DNA from: Paracoccaceae bacterium
GTDB taxonomy: Bacteria; Pseudomonadota; Alphaproteobacteria; Rhodobacterales; Rhodobacteraceae
Direction of reading: 5' to 3'
NCBI GenBank assembly: GCA_019454225.1
Contig: CP075370.1
Span: forward strand, 3,900,001 to 3,964,000
DNA length: 64,000 nucleotides
This document shows positions 50,624 to 60,544 of this stretch, one piece after another. Each line of letters begins with the position of its first letter. Position 1 is the stretch's first letter. Under the pieces are notes generated by a model, which was not told the DNA's origin, did not search any database, and saw only the letters and a list, made by a program, of their open reading frames with translations. A program made the translations under genes and the position numbers.

Positions 50624-51475
50624 ATGACCCTTCGCATGATCTGCGGGGCGCTTGCCGCCCTGACCCTTCTTCCTGCCCTTCCGGGCCGACTGTCTGCCGA
50701 GCAGACACGTTCGGTATCGATCCCGGCTGCATCCGCGCCGCTTGTGACCGGCGGCCTTCGCACCGGATGGCAGACCACGGACGGCCAGCGGATGGCCGGG
50801 CTGGAACTGCGGCTTGCACCGGGCTGGAAGACCTATTGGCGGACGCCCGGCGACGGCGGGATACCGCCGTCCTTCGACTGGTCGGGATCGGAGAACCTGG
50901 CATCGGCGCGCGTCCTGTGGCCGCAGCCGCAGGTCTTTCACCTGAACGGCCTGCGCAGCATCGGCTATGTCGGTGATGTCGTGCTGCCGGTCGAGGTGAC
51001 TCCGCGCGATCCGTCCAGGCCGGTGCGGCTGCGGGCTGCCGTCGATCTGGGCGTGTGCCGCGATGTCTGCGTTCCGGCAGAACTGACGCTGGACGCCCGG
51101 CTGGACGGCGCCGGTGCCGCCGATCCGGCGATCCGCGCAGCGCTCGCGGACCGCCCCGCAACCGCGCGCGAGGCGGGGCTTTCGGGCGTCGCCTGCGAGG
51201 TCGAACCGATCCGCGACGGCCTGCGCGTCCGCGCCAGCATGACCCTTCCGGCCCGGGCCCGCGGCAAACCTGCCGAGGCAGTCGTCATCGAACCCCCACA
51301 GCCGGGAATCTGGGTGTCCGAGGCCGAGGTGACGCGCAAGGGGGACCGGCTGACCGCCGTGGCCGAGATGGTTGATGACAGTGGTTCGCCCTTCGCGCTC
51401 GACCGGTCGAGGATCACGTTGACCATACTGGATGCGCGCGGCGCCATCGAACACCCAGGCTGCCCCGCACCGTAA
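50624..51475 (+). CDS. DsbD N-terminal-like periplasmic redox protein
   Basis: 283-aa exported protein. The signal MTLRMICGALAALTLLPALPGRLSA is followed by a beta-rich domain. LELRLAPGWKTYWRTPGDGGIPPSFDW (in parts) is the DsbD-alpha/ScsB-type opening, and the redox pair C-R-D-V-C lies near residues 144-148 (VDLGVCRDVCVPAEL). Such proteins pass electrons from a membrane thiol transporter to periplasmic targets. No membrane partner is adjacent. Alternative start at 50636. Confidence 0.85.
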   Translation: MTLRMICGALAALTLLPALPGRLSAEQTRSVSIPAASAPLVTGGLRTGWQTTDGQRMAGLELRLAPGWKTYWRTPGDGGIPPSFDWSGSENLASARVLWPQPQVFHLNGLRSIGYVGDVVLPVEVTPRDPSRPVRLRAAVDLGVCRDVCVPAELTLDARLDGAGAADPAIRAALADRPATAREAGLSGVACEVEPIRDGLRVRASMTLPARARGKPAEAVVIEPPQPGIWVSEAEVTRKGDRLTAVAEMVDDSGSPFALDRSRITLTILDARGAIEHPGCPAP

Positions 51476-51481
51476 TCGGCA

Positions 51482-54400
51482 TCAGCCCCGTGCGCGCGGG
51501 CGCAGCACTGCAACCCCGATCACGGCCATGAGCACGGCAACGGCAAGCGTGCCCGCCGCGAACAGCCCGAAGGACGCGGCCAGCGGCGGCAACCCGGCCA
51601 GTGCAGGCATGGCATCTGCCAGCCAGGCCGGCAGCGCGCCCGACAGGACGACGGGTGCCATCGTGACCGCGAACAACCCCGCGACGGCCGCCGCCCCCGC
51701 CGCGCTTACCATGCCGTGACGGCGCCCGACCCCACCCCGCGCAGTCGCACGGACCGCCCGCCGCAACGCGCGCGACACCGCGCCCGCGTCGGCCTGCGCC
51801 GCCATGACTGCGGGCACGACGACCAGCACGATCAGCATTCCGAAGCCCAGCCCGTAGACCAGCGTGATCACCGTAGGCTTGAGAAACAGCGCCTGGCTCG
51901 ACGTCTCGAACAGCAGCGGAGCCAGGCCGAGCACCGTTGTCAGCGTCGTCAGGAGCACCGGACGCAACCGGTCGGCCACACCGTCGATGATTGCCGGGAC
52001 AAGCCCGCGACGTCGTGCGTATTCGTCGATCGTCGAGACCAGAACGATGGAGTCATTGATGATGATCCCCACCATCCCGATCAGGCCGACGATCGAGAAC
52101 ATGCTCATCGATATGCCCCAATGCGCGTGCCCCCAGACCGCACCTGTCAGGCCGAAGGGGATGACCGACATCACCACCAGCGGTCGTGTCCAGCTTGCGA
52201 AGATCCACGTCAGCGTCAGATAGATGCCCAGCAGGCACAGGATCAGCCCAAGCTGCGCATCACCCAGGAATTCGCGTTCCTGTTCGGCCAGCCCCGTCAC
52301 ACGACTGGCGACGCCGAAGTCTTCCTCGATGCGCGGCAGGATGTCCTGCACCAGTGTCCGCTGCACCTCGTTCGCGCGCGCCGGGTCGTCACCCGAAAGG
52401 TCGCCCGAAACGGTGACCACGCGCAGCCCGTTCTCGCGACGGATGGTTGAAAACCCGGACCGCTCGGTCACCGACACGATGTCGGCCAGCGGCACATAGG
52501 CACCCTGCGCGGTTCGCATCAGCGTCCGGTCCAGGAAATCGGCCGTCATCTCGCCCGGCGGAAGCTCGACCCGGATGGCGGCCGTCCGCGTGCCATCGGG
52601 GAACGTCGCGGCCTCGATGCCGTTCAGCCGCTCGCGCAATGCCCTCCCCAGCGTATCTACCGAGAATCCCAGCGCCTGACCTTGCGGCGTCAGATCAAGG
52701 ATCAGTTCCTCCTTGTCATAGGCCAGGTTGTCCTCGACCGCAGACACCTCGGGGAAGGGCAGCAGCGCCGACTTCAGGGCCTCTGCCGCCGATTTCAGCA
52801 CCGCGGCCTCGGCACCATACAGGTCAACCGACAGGGCATCGCCGCCGGGTCCGAAACGGGCGCCGCGAAAGCTCAGCTCCTCCAGCATCGGATGGCTGCG
52901 AACCTCTTCCTGCAGAGCTGCCACGAAGACAAAGCTCGAATAGGGCCGGAAGTCGGGCTCGATCAGTTCGATCGAGATACCGCCCAGCAGGTCTGCATCC
53001 TTGGCATCCGCCCCCGACAGGCCGCGCCCAGTGCCGCCACCGACCTCGGCCATCATGTAGTCGATGGGGTTGCGCCCGTGCTCGGCTTCCAGCCTCTCGG
53101 CCACCGCCCGTGCGGCGCGCTGCACCTCGCGCATCATGGCCAGCGTGTCATCGCGGGTCGCGCCGGGCAACATCGCGAAGTTGCCGTTGACCGATGATTG
53201 CTCCGGCGCGTCGAAGAACCGGAACTGCACATCACCCCGGATCAGCGACGCGGCCTGCGTGGCCAGCAGGAACACCGCCCCCGCCATCACCGCATAGCGG
53301 GCGCGGATGACAAGCGCGGTGAAGGGGCGCATCGCGTTGTCGCGCAGCCATCGGAACCCCCGGTTCACCTGCCGCGACGGCCAGTCATACCAGGCCTCGC
53401 GCGCACTGGCGGCAAGCGCGTGCGCCATGTGGTTGGGCAGGATCAGGAAACACTCGACCAGGCTGGCCAGAAGCACGGCGATGACGGTGAACGGAACGTC
53501 GGCGATCATCTCGCCGAACCGGCCGCCAATGACCGTCAGCCCGGCGAATGCAATCACCGTGGTCAGCGTCGATGCGACCACCGGCATCGCCATCCGCCGG
53601 GCGGCATTCTCGGCCGCCACGACCGGCGCCTCACCCAGGCGCCTCGCCCGGAAATCGGCGTGTTCGCCCACCACGATGGCGTCGTCCACGACAATGCCCA
53701 GCGTGATGATCAGCGCGAAGAGCGAGATCATGTTGATCGTCAGCCCGGCGGCATACATCACGCCCACCGCAGCGAACATCGCCACCGGAATGCCTGCGGC
53801 CACCCAGAACGCCGTGCGTGCGTTCAGGAACAGGAAAAGCAGCACCACCACAAGCAGCAAGCCCATCGCGGCATTGTCCAGCAGCAGCGACAGGCGGCCC
53901 GAAATCAGTTCGGCGCGGGCGCGCACCAGATCGACCGTCGTGCCAGGAGGCAGGCTGGCCTGCAGTTCAGCGGCAACCCGCTCGACCGTGGCCTGCATCC
54001 GGATCGCGTCGCCGGTGTCGGACCGGTCGACGCGCACCGTCACCGCCGGGTTGTCGCCGACAAAGGTCGCGCGCCCGCGGTCCGCGGCTTCGGCGCGCAC
54101 CTCTGCCACATCGCCCAGCGTCAGTTTCGTGCCGTCGGGGGATGACCGCAGCACGATGGCCTGCAGCGTCTCGACACTGCGGCGCTCGGTTCCGGTGCGA
54201 ACGCGCGCGGCGCCGTTCGCCACCTCGCCCGCAGGCGAGCTTGACACCTCGGCCGCAATCGCCGCAGCAATCTCGGACATCGTGATGTCGTATCGCATGA
54301 GGGCGACCGACGGGACCTCGACCATGATCTGCGGCGCGGCAATACCGCGGATGGTCGTGCGGGTCACTCCTGCCGCGAACAGGCGCGTGACGAATTCATC

Positions 54401-54895
54401 CGCAAACCTGCCCAGCTGGTCGATCCCGACCGGGCCGGTGATCACAACGTCCGTCACCTGATCGCGCCAGCCTGACCGCTGGACACGCGGCGGATCGGTG
54501 TCGTCGGGCAGGTTGGTCACGCCATCGACCGCCGCCTGCACGTCCTCGGCGGCACGGGTCAGGTCCGTGCCGGGCTCGAACTCCAGCGTGATCCGCGCGC
54601 TGCCCTCGCTGGACCGCGAGGTCGCCGTGGCCACGCCATCGACCACCAGCAGCACAGGCTCCAGCACCTGCACGATCGCCCGGTCCACATCCTCGGCGCC
54701 GGCACCCTGCCACGCGACGGAAACCGAAATCTCGGCCACCACCACATCGGGAAAGAACTGCGCGCGGATACGGGTGGCGGCGGCGATCCCGGCGACGATC
54801 ATCACGACCAGCAGCAGGTTCGCCAGCGTCCGGTGCCGCACGAAATGCGACAGGAGTCCCCCGGACCGGCCCATGCTTTCGGAATGGTCGCGCAT
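51482..54895 (-). CDS. RND-family efflux pump (HAE1-like) with C-terminal extension
   Basis: 1137-aa inner-membrane transporter. It starts LLSHFVRHRTLANLLLVVMIVAGIAAATRIRAQFFPDV, typical of HAE1/AcrB-like pumps. SLFALIITLGIVVDDAIVVGEHADF near 400 holds the proton-relay Asp pair, and the second repeat has SIVGLIGMVGIIINDSIVLVSTIDE near 945. The canonical twelfth helix ends near residue 1035; an extra ~100 residues with two more hydrophobic segments follow. It works with the adaptor encoded 3 bp upstream. No outer-membrane channel gene is adjacent. Substrate unknown. Confidence 0.93.
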   Translation of the reverse strand: MRDHSESMGRSGGLLSHFVRHRTLANLLLVVMIVAGIAAATRIRAQFFPDVVVAEISVSVAWQGAGAEDVDRAIVQVLEPVLLVVDGVATATSRSSEGSARITLEFEPGTDLTRAAEDVQAAVDGVTNLPDDTDPPRVQRSGWRDQVTDVVITGPVGIDQLGRFADEFVTRLFAAGVTRTTIRGIAAPQIMVEVPSVALMRYDITMSEIAAAIAAEVSSSPAGEVANGAARVRTGTERRSVETLQAIVLRSSPDGTKLTLGDVAEVRAEAADRGRATFVGDNPAVTVRVDRSDTGDAIRMQATVERVAAELQASLPPGTTVDLVRARAELISGRLSLLLDNAAMGLLLVVVLLFLFLNARTAFWVAAGIPVAMFAAVGVMYAAGLTINMISLFALIITLGIVVDDAIVVGEHADFRARRLGEAPVVAAENAARRMAMPVVASTLTTVIAFAGLTVIGGRFGEMIADVPFTVIAVLLASLVECFLILPNHMAHALAASAREAWYDWPSRQVNRGFRWLRDNAMRPFTALVIRARYAVMAGAVFLLATQAASLIRGDVQFRFFDAPEQSSVNGNFAMLPGATRDDTLAMMREVQRAARAVAERLEAEHGRNPIDYMMAEVGGGTGRGLSGADAKDADLLGGISIELIEPDFRPYSSFVFVAALQEEVRSHPMLEELSFRGARFGPGGDALSVDLYGAEAAVLKSAAEALKSALLPFPEVSAVEDNLAYDKEELILDLTPQGQALGFSVDTLGRALRERLNGIEAATFPDGTRTAAIRVELPPGEMTADFLDRTLMRTAQGAYVPLADIVSVTERSGFSTIRRENGLRVVTVSGDLSGDDPARANEVQRTLVQDILPRIEEDFGVASRVTGLAEQEREFLGDAQLGLILCLLGIYLTLTWIFASWTRPLVVMSVIPFGLTGAVWGHAHWGISMSMFSIVGLIGMVGIIINDSIVLVSTIDEYARRRGLVPAIIDGVADRLRPVLLTTLTTVLGLAPLLFETSSQALFLKPTVITLVYGLGFGMLIVLVVVPAVMAAQADAGAVSRALRRAVRATARGGVGRRHGMVSAAGAAAVAGLFAVTMAPVVLSGALPAWLADAMPALAGLPPLAASFGLFAAGTLAVAVLMAVIGVAVLRPRARG

Positions 54896-54898
54896 GCG

Positions 54899-56365
54899 TC
54901 AGCCCCCGCCGCGCGCTTCCAGCCGCGATACGAGTGCGGCAGGCACGCGATCCTGCGCAAGCTGGGCCAACACCCGTGCCTTCGCCTCTGCGGACATGCG
55001 CGCGTTGCCCTCGACCAGCGCGACAAGGGCAGCGCGGCGTTCGGAGGTCAGATCCACCAGATCGGCGGCAGCCTGCGCCGCCGCACCCCCGGCGGTATCG
55101 GGGCGCATCGGGCGTATCCGGATACCCGAACCCAGAAGCGGCGAGCGTTCGGCAACCACCTCGCGCCCGTCCAGTTCGGCAGCCGACACGATGACCAGGT
55201 CGTCCTGCCTGCGCAGAAGCGTGACGGGCACGGTCTCCAGCCGGTCCTCCGGCCCCAATGCCAGCACCGCACCATCCGATCCCAGCGCCGTCGCCGGCAG
55301 GGCGATGGCACCGTCCAGCGCGGCCTCGTCGATCCGCACCGAAACGAAATCGCCGGGCCGGAACCCGCCGCCCGCGGCCAGTGCCGCAAAGACCTGCCGC
55401 CCGGTCTGCCCCTCGCCCACCGCCGCACCGGCGCGCGTCAGCGTGCCGGGTGACACGATCTCGGCGCCCGAGACATCCAGCGTGACGGTCACGGCGGTCT
55501 GCCGCAATTCACCCGTCTCGTCGACCAGCCTGACGAACTGGGCGGTCGAAAGGCGGATCGCCACCTCCAGCGAGGTCGGGTCGATGAGTTCGCCCACACG
55601 TTCGTTTGACGAAAGGATGCGACCGCGCACGACGCTGACCGCGTTCAGCACACCGTCGAATTCCGCGCGCATTTCGGTTTCCCGCAGCGCGCGTTCCGCC
55701 TCGGCCACAGTGATCCGCTGGCGGTCCAGCGCCGTTGCGGCCTGCTCGACACGCGATTCTGCCTGTGCAAGTGCCGCCCGACGCGACACGACGGCCTGAT
55801 CCGATGCCGAAAGCGCCAGCGCGGCGGTCTCCACCGCCGCCTCGCTGCCCACGCCGCGACCGCGCAGGTCTTGCTGCCGGGCCAGCGCCTGCGCCCGCAG
55901 GGCGGCCTGCGCCTGCGCGGCCGCAAGATCGTCGCGCGCCAGTTCCAGCGCACGCGCCGCCTCGCGCGCCTCGCCCTCGCGCTGACGAAGGTCGGATCGC
56001 GCAAGATCGCGGGCCGACGTCGCGTCGGCGGGATCAAGACGCCACAGCACCTGTCCCGCGCGAACCGCGGCGCCGTCCTCGAACGGATCGGCCAGGTCCA
56101 GAACCGTGCCGGCACGCGGGCTGCGCAGTTCCAGCGTGCGCCGCGACCGGATTTCGCCGAACACCGTCATCGCGGGCGTAACGGTCTCGGCGCGGGCGGT
56201 CACGACATTCGCGCTGAACACCCGTTCCCGGGCTGGCGGCGCCGCGGCGCCACCCGCCAACCGGGCCTCGATCGCACTGCGCACCGTCGCTGCGGCGGCG
56301 GCCAGAAGGCCCAGCGTCACGGCCAGCAGCACCAGCCCCAGAAGGGATCGTCCGAAGAACCGCAT
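54899..56365 (-). CDS. RND efflux periplasmic adaptor (HlyD/MFP family)
   Basis: 488-aa membrane-fusion protein. The anchor is SLLGLVLLAVTLGLLAAAAA. The beta-barrel/lipoyl half includes VFGEIRSRRTLELRSPRAGTVLDL and VLWRLDPADATSARDL. A long coiled-coil hairpin (about 120-225) is Ala/Arg/Glu-rich, and AEFDGVLNAVSVVRGRILSSNERVGELID is the second lipoyl motif. The last 60 residues form an unusual helical tail. ATG 56365 is chosen over a TTG at 56395. It bridges the pump to an outer-membrane channel. Confidence 0.9.
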   Translation of the reverse strand: MRFFGRSLLGLVLLAVTLGLLAAAAATVRSAIEARLAGGAAAPPARERVFSANVVTARAETVTPAMTVFGEIRSRRTLELRSPRAGTVLDLADPFEDGAAVRAGQVLWRLDPADATSARDLARSDLRQREGEAREAARALELARDDLAAAQAQAALRAQALARQQDLRGRGVGSEAAVETAALALSASDQAVVSRRAALAQAESRVEQAATALDRQRITVAEAERALRETEMRAEFDGVLNAVSVVRGRILSSNERVGELIDPTSLEVAIRLSTAQFVRLVDETGELRQTAVTVTLDVSGAEIVSPGTLTRAGAAVGEGQTGRQVFAALAAGGGFRPGDFVSVRIDEAALDGAIALPATALGSDGAVLALGPEDRLETVPVTLLRRQDDLVIVSAAELDGREVVAERSPLLGSGIRIRPMRPDTAGGAAAQAAADLVDLTSERRAALVALVEGNARMSAEAKARVLAQLAQDRVPAALVSRLEARGGG

Positions 56366-56513
56366 GTCGTCCCGCTTCCTGCCCAGTGACTGCAAGATAC
56401 CTAACCGCAGCGCGAGGGATCGTGCAGGTGTCTTCTGAGGTAGTTACGCACGGGCGGCGGTTTTCCGGCGCGGCGGCGGGGATTTTTCCGCCACGCCGGA
56501 TCGCTGCGCCGGA

Positions 56514-57443
56514 TCAGCCGTTCAGCATCATCTGATAGCTGGCCGGGACATAGCGGAACCCGTCACCCTGCGCCTCGACAAACCCCATCGCCGGGAAGGG
56601 CATGTGATAGCCGATGAACGGCACCCGGTCGGCGGCCAGCATGCCCAGCACACGCCGGCGGCTTTCCGCGGCCTGCGCCTTGTCCATGTCGAAACGCACC
56701 TCCCAGTCAGGCTTGCCGACAGACCAGACGAAGTGATTGGCCAGGTCCGCAATCAGCGCCAGACGCTGTCCTTCGCTTTCCAGCATGTAGGTGAAATGGC
56801 CGGGTGTGTGGCCGACGGCGGCCATGGCGGTAATGCCCGAGACCACGGCACCGCCGTCATCGACGAAGGTGGTCTTGTCACTCAGCGGGCGGACGGCCTT
56901 GTCAAAGCCTTCGTTGGCCGCGCCCATCCAGTGATTGTGCTCGGCCGACCCCGTCACATACCGGGCGTTGGCGAAGGTCGGCCCGGCGTCACCCATCAGG
57001 CCGCCGATGTGGTCGCCATGCATATGGGTCCGCACCACCGTGTCGATCTGGTCGGGCGCATAGCCCGCAGCGCCCAGCGCGCCGGTGATGCCCGCGGGAT
57101 TCAGGCCCGTGTCGAACAGGACAAGTTCGGACCCGGTGTTCACCACGGTCGGGGTAAAGAAGAACTGCGCCTTGTCGGTCGGAATGAAGTTGGCGGCCGA
57201 CACCGCATCGAACTCGGCCGGATCGGCGTTCAGGCCGAAGATCTCCTTCGGGTTCTCGACCGTGCGGGTTCCGGCCAGCAGGGCCGTCACTTCGAAGGCG
57301 CCCAGCTTGAACCGGTTGAACTGGGGCACCGATGCGCCGAGCATCCCGGCCGATGCAAGGGCGGGGCGGGCCAGCGCGGATGCCAGCGGCGCGGCCGCGG
57401 CAGCGGCCAGCAGATGACGGCGGGACAGCATCGGTGTGGGCAT
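56514..57443 (-). CDS. Tat-exported metallo-beta-lactamase-fold hydrolase
   Basis: 309-aa periplasmic protein. The Tat signal SRRHLLAAAAAAPLASALARPALA has RR near residue 8. The zinc motif THMHGDHIGGL lies near residues 138-148, with later AVGHTPGHFTYML and IADLANHFVW giving the remaining ligands, and IGYHMPFPAMG near the end. The scaffold resembles quorum-quenching lactonases and methyl parathion hydrolase relatives. ATG 57443 follows GGAGGAG. The substrate is not known. Confidence 0.88.
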   Translation of the reverse strand: MPTPMLSRRHLLAAAAAAPLASALARPALASAGMLGASVPQFNRFKLGAFEVTALLAGTRTVENPKEIFGLNADPAEFDAVSAANFIPTDKAQFFFTPTVVNTGSELVLFDTGLNPAGITGALGAAGYAPDQIDTVVRTHMHGDHIGGLMGDAGPTFANARYVTGSAEHNHWMGAANEGFDKAVRPLSDKTTFVDDGGAVVSGITAMAAVGHTPGHFTYMLESEGQRLALIADLANHFVWSVGKPDWEVRFDMDKAQAAESRRRVLGMLAADRVPFIGYHMPFPAMGFVEAQGDGFRYVPASYQMMLNG

Positions 57444-57558
57444 GGGTCGGCTCCTCCTCATGGGGTCACGTATGCGTGCGGAAGGATAGCGCGCCAAACC
57501 GTGCGGCGATGTGCGATGACGCAACGGTGATGTGCGGCAGCGCGCCGAAACGCCCAGG

Positions 57559-57978
57559 TCATTCCCACCAGGGATCGATCGCCGCGATATCCTCGTCGGA
57601 CCATCCGAAGTGATGGGCCAGTTCATGCACCATCACATGCGCGACCAGCGCGGCCAGACCCACGTTCCCCCGATCCACCCATTCGTCCAGGATCGGCCGA
57701 CGGAACAGCCATATCACGTCGGGCGCCTGCGGCTGGTGGCCCGAGGACTTCTCGGTCAGCGGGATGCCGTCGTAAAGACCGGTCAGGTCAAAGGCATCCT
57801 CGATGCCCATGGCATCAAGGATCTCGTCGGAAGGAAACTCCTCGACCCGCAGCGCCACCGAGGTTGCCGGGCTGCGCCAGGGTTCGGGCAGCGCCAGCAC
57901 CGCATCCCGCGCCAGCGCCTCGATCAGCGCGGCATCGGGCGCGGGCATGTCGGCGGGAAATTCGGGCGCGTCCTGCAT
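57559..57978 (-). CDS. Small zinc metallopeptidase (PF06262-like)
   Basis: 139-aa cytoplasmic protein. The zinc motif is VMVHELAHHFGWSDED near residues 115-130 (HExxH), with the following acidic residues. VALRVEEFPSDEILDAMGIEDAFDLTGLYDG (in parts) and PDVIWLFRRPILDEW are typical of the acidic zincin-like family. Physiological role not known. ATG 57978 is chosen. It is divergent from gltX. Confidence 0.87.
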   Translation of the reverse strand: MQDAPEFPADMPAPDAALIEALARDAVLALPEPWRSPATSVALRVEEFPSDEILDAMGIEDAFDLTGLYDGIPLTEKSSGHQPQAPDVIWLFRRPILDEWVDRGNVGLAALVAHVMVHELAHHFGWSDEDIAAIDPWWE

Positions 57979-58108
57979 GATCGCCGGTATAGGCCGCGCC
58001 GCGACGCAACGCCAGCGGCCTGGGCGCCTGCCCCGGGGGCAACAGGCCCGGCAAACTGGACAAGCCCCGGCCGCTGTGGCAGGGCGGTGCGGTCCCGAGG
58101 AGCCGCCC

Positions 58109-59437
58109 ATGACCACCGTCACCCGTTTCGCCCCCTCGCCCACCGGCTATATCCACGTGGGCAACCTGCGCACCGCGCTGATGAACTGGGCCATCGCCCG
58201 CAAGGCCGGCGGCAGCTTCATCCTGCGGCTGGACGACACCGACCGGGAACGGTCGAAGCAGGCGTATGCCGACGGGATCATGGCCGATCTGGAATGGCTG
58301 GGCCTGACCTGGGACCGTGTCGAACGCCAGTCCGACCGGATGGAACGCTATGCCGAGGCGGCGGATGCGCTGCGGGCCGCAGGCCGGTTCTACGAATGTT
58401 TCGAGACACCGACCGAACTGGATCTGAAGCGCAAGAAGCTGCTGAACATGGGCCGCCCGCCAGTCTACGACCGCGCGTCGCTGGCCCTGTCGCCGGACGA
58501 CCGGGCGCGGATGCGTGCCGAGGGGCGCGAGGGCTACTGGCGCTTCCTGCTCGACCAGACACGGATCGAATGGCAGGACGGGATCATTGGCGCCGTCTCG
58601 ATCGATGCCGGGTCGGTATCGGACCCCGTGCTGATCCGGGCCGATGGGCAGGTTCTCTATACCTTTGCCTCGTCGGTCGACGACATCGACATGGGGGTCA
58701 CGCATATCGTTCGCGGCGCCGACCATGTGACGAACACGGCGACGCAGATCCAGATCATGCAGGCCATGGGCGGCACCCCGCCGTCCTTTGCCCATCATTC
58801 GCTGCTGACCGGCGCCAAGGGCGAGGAACTGTCGAAGCGTCTGGGCACGCTGTCGTTGCGCGACCTGCGGGCGGCGGGGGTCGCGCCTCTGGCGCTGCTG
58901 TCGCTGATGGCGCGACTCGGGTCGTCGCAACCGGTGGAACTGGCCGGCAGCCTTGATGAGATCGTCGCGGGGTTCGACCTGGGCAGCTTTGGCACCGCAC
59001 CCACCAAGTTCGATGCCGAGGATCTGTGGCCGCTGACGCGCGCGCACCTGCAATCGCTGCCCGTCGCGGCGGTAGCAGATCGCATCGCCGCCCTTGGCGT
59101 TCCCGCCGATCTGGCCGCGCGGTTCTGGGACGTGGCGCGCGGCAATATCGGCAAGCTCGACGATCTCGCCGACTGGTGGGCCCTGATGCGCGACGGCGCG
59201 GCACCGCTGGTCGATGCCGAAGACCGTGATTTCGTGATACAGGCGATGACACTGCTGCCGCCGCGACCCTGGGGTCCGACCGCCTGGCACGACTGGACCG
59301 AGGCAGTCAAGGCCGCGACCGGGCGCAAGGGCCGCGGGCTCTATCGGCCGTTGCGGCGTGCGCTGACGGGCCGCGATGCCGGCCCCGAGATGGCCGATCT
59401 CATGCCGCTGCTGCAGAAGGTGCCCGCTGCCGGATAA
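58109..59437 (+). CDS. gltX: Glutamate--tRNA ligase
   Basis: 442-aa class I synthetase. The HIGH-like motif is FAPSPTGYIHVGNLRTAL at residues 7-24 and the KMSKS-like motif is KGEELSKRLG. ILRLDDTDRERS and RGADHVTNTATQIQIM are ATP/glutamate-site segments. It is about 30 residues shorter than the common enzyme and resembles the second, often tRNA-Gln-misacylating, GltX of alphaproteobacteria. Which tRNA it charges cannot be read. Ribosome site GAGGAG. A tail-to-tail gap of 4 bp separates it from the next gene. Confidence 0.93.
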   Translation: MTTVTRFAPSPTGYIHVGNLRTALMNWAIARKAGGSFILRLDDTDRERSKQAYADGIMADLEWLGLTWDRVERQSDRMERYAEAADALRAAGRFYECFETPTELDLKRKKLLNMGRPPVYDRASLALSPDDRARMRAEGREGYWRFLLDQTRIEWQDGIIGAVSIDAGSVSDPVLIRADGQVLYTFASSVDDIDMGVTHIVRGADHVTNTATQIQIMQAMGGTPPSFAHHSLLTGAKGEELSKRLGTLSLRDLRAAGVAPLALLSLMARLGSSQPVELAGSLDEIVAGFDLGSFGTAPTKFDAEDLWPLTRAHLQSLPVAAVADRIAALGVPADLAARFWDVARGNIGKLDDLADWWALMRDGAAPLVDAEDRDFVIQAMTLLPPRPWGPTAWHDWTEAVKAATGRKGRGLYRPLRRALTGRDAGPEMADLMPLLQKVPAAG

Positions 59438-59441
59438 CCGG

Positions 59442-59939
59442 TCATTCGGCGTCGCGTTCGTCGGCACGCGGCGGTGTCGCAACGGTGCGGAACAGGCGGT
59501 CGCCCGCATCCCAGACCACCGCCTCTACACAGGGTGAGGCGCCTGCGCCGTCGCAGGCCGATCCGTGGCGGGCGAGCATCAGCACGCGCAGCGGCGGGCG
59601 GGTCTCGCCGTCGCTGGCAAACACCACATCGGCCAGCGTCCATGACCCGGCCATGAAGGTGCCCACCCTGTCGCCGACGGCCACGTGCAGCGGCGCGCCA
59701 CCGCTGCCCCCGCGAAAGCCGAGGTCGGGGCCGCAGAAACCGCCATACTCCCAGACCAGCGCATCATCCGCGCTGCCGTCGCCAGTCAGGTCGACCATCT
59801 GCGCGGCGCCCTCATCCAGTTCCAGCACTCCGCCCTCTGACGCGCAGTCGGCCATTGCCGCCGCCGTCGCCAGCGACATCGCATCGGCTGCGGCGCCCCC
59901 CGCGGTCAGCATCAGGGTGGCGAAAGCCGCACGGATCAT
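59442..59939 (-). CDS. Secreted hypothetical protein
   Basis: 165-aa protein with signal MIRAAFATLMLTAGGAAADA. The mature part has two disulfide-ready cysteine pairs (DCASEGG, FCGPD, SACDG, SPCVEA) and a DLTGDGSADDALVWEYGG segment like a calcium/FG-GAP turn. No family is recognised. Ribosome site GGGAGGAAGGG. It overlaps plsY by 4 bp, so it belongs to the pyrB-pyrC-plsY operon. Confidence 0.75.
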   Translation of the reverse strand: MIRAAFATLMLTAGGAAADAMSLATAAAMADCASEGGVLELDEGAAQMVDLTGDGSADDALVWEYGGFCGPDLGFRGGSGGAPLHVAVGDRVGTFMAGSWTLADVVFASDGETRPPLRVLMLARHGSACDGAGASPCVEAVVWDAGDRLFRTVATPPRADERDAE

Positions 59940-60544
59940 CCCTTCCTCCCGATCTTCGGTTCGGTTCCTGCGCGCAGGCGCGCGATGTTCGCCCGGTGGC
60001 GCCAGAACACCAGCACGGCCATGCCCGCCGCCGCCAGGGCAAGCGGCCCCTGCCCCGTGACCAGGGCCACCAGCGGCGCACCCGCCGCCGCCGCCAGCGC
60101 GGACAGCGAGGATATGCGGCTTGCCGCCGCCGTCACCAGCCACAGCCCGCAAGCGGCAAGCCCCACCGGCCAGGCCAGCGCCAGCAGCGTTCCGAGGAAC
60201 GTTGCCACCCCCTTGCCGCCCTGGAACCGCAGCCAGACGGGATAGAGATGGCCGAGGAAGGCCGCAAAGGCCGCCAGCAGCGCAGCCTCCTCGCCGGCCA
60301 TGGCGCGCGCGACCAGGGCGGCCACGCCACCCTTGGCCGCATCCAGCACCAGCGTCGCGGCCGCGGCCCCCTTGTTTCCGGTCCGCAGAACATTGGTTGC
60401 ACCGATGTTGCCCGATCCGATCTGGCGCAGGTCGCCCAGCCCCAGCGCGCGGGTGATCACGACACCAAAGGGGATCGACCCGACAAGATAGGCCAACAGC
60501 GCAACCAGCGTCAGCGTCACCGGCGAGGCCGCCATGTCAGGCAT
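59936..60544 (-). CDS. plsY: Acyl-phosphate:glycerol-3-phosphate acyltransferase
   Basis: 202-aa membrane enzyme for the first step of phosphatidic acid synthesis, using acyl-phosphate. Five or more helices are visible. The three conserved loop motifs are present: GSIPFG near 22, GSGNIGATNVLR near 43-54, and GGKGVATFLG near 107-116. It overlaps the pyrC-like stop (TGATG) and the downstream secreted protein gene, and sits in its usual Rhodobacterales location next to pyrimidine genes. Confidence 0.95.
   Translation of the reverse strand: MPDMAASPVTLTLVALLAYLVGSIPFGVVITRALGLGDLRQIGSGNIGATNVLRTGNKGAAAATLVLDAAKGGVAALVARAMAGEEAALLAAFAAFLGHLYPVWLRFQGGKGVATFLGTLLALAWPVGLAACGLWLVTAAASRISSLSALAAAAGAPLVALVTGQGPLALAAAGMAVLVFWRHRANIARLRAGTEPKIGRKG

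Noticed and set aside
56494..56515. CGCCGGATC direct repeat with 4-bp spacer after the Tat-MBL gene
   Set aside because: Short and expected by chance at this GC content; no fold or site suggested.
57815..59509. 564-codon minus-strand frame opposite gltX
   Set aside because: gltX has complete class I synthetase motifs; the antisense frame has none.
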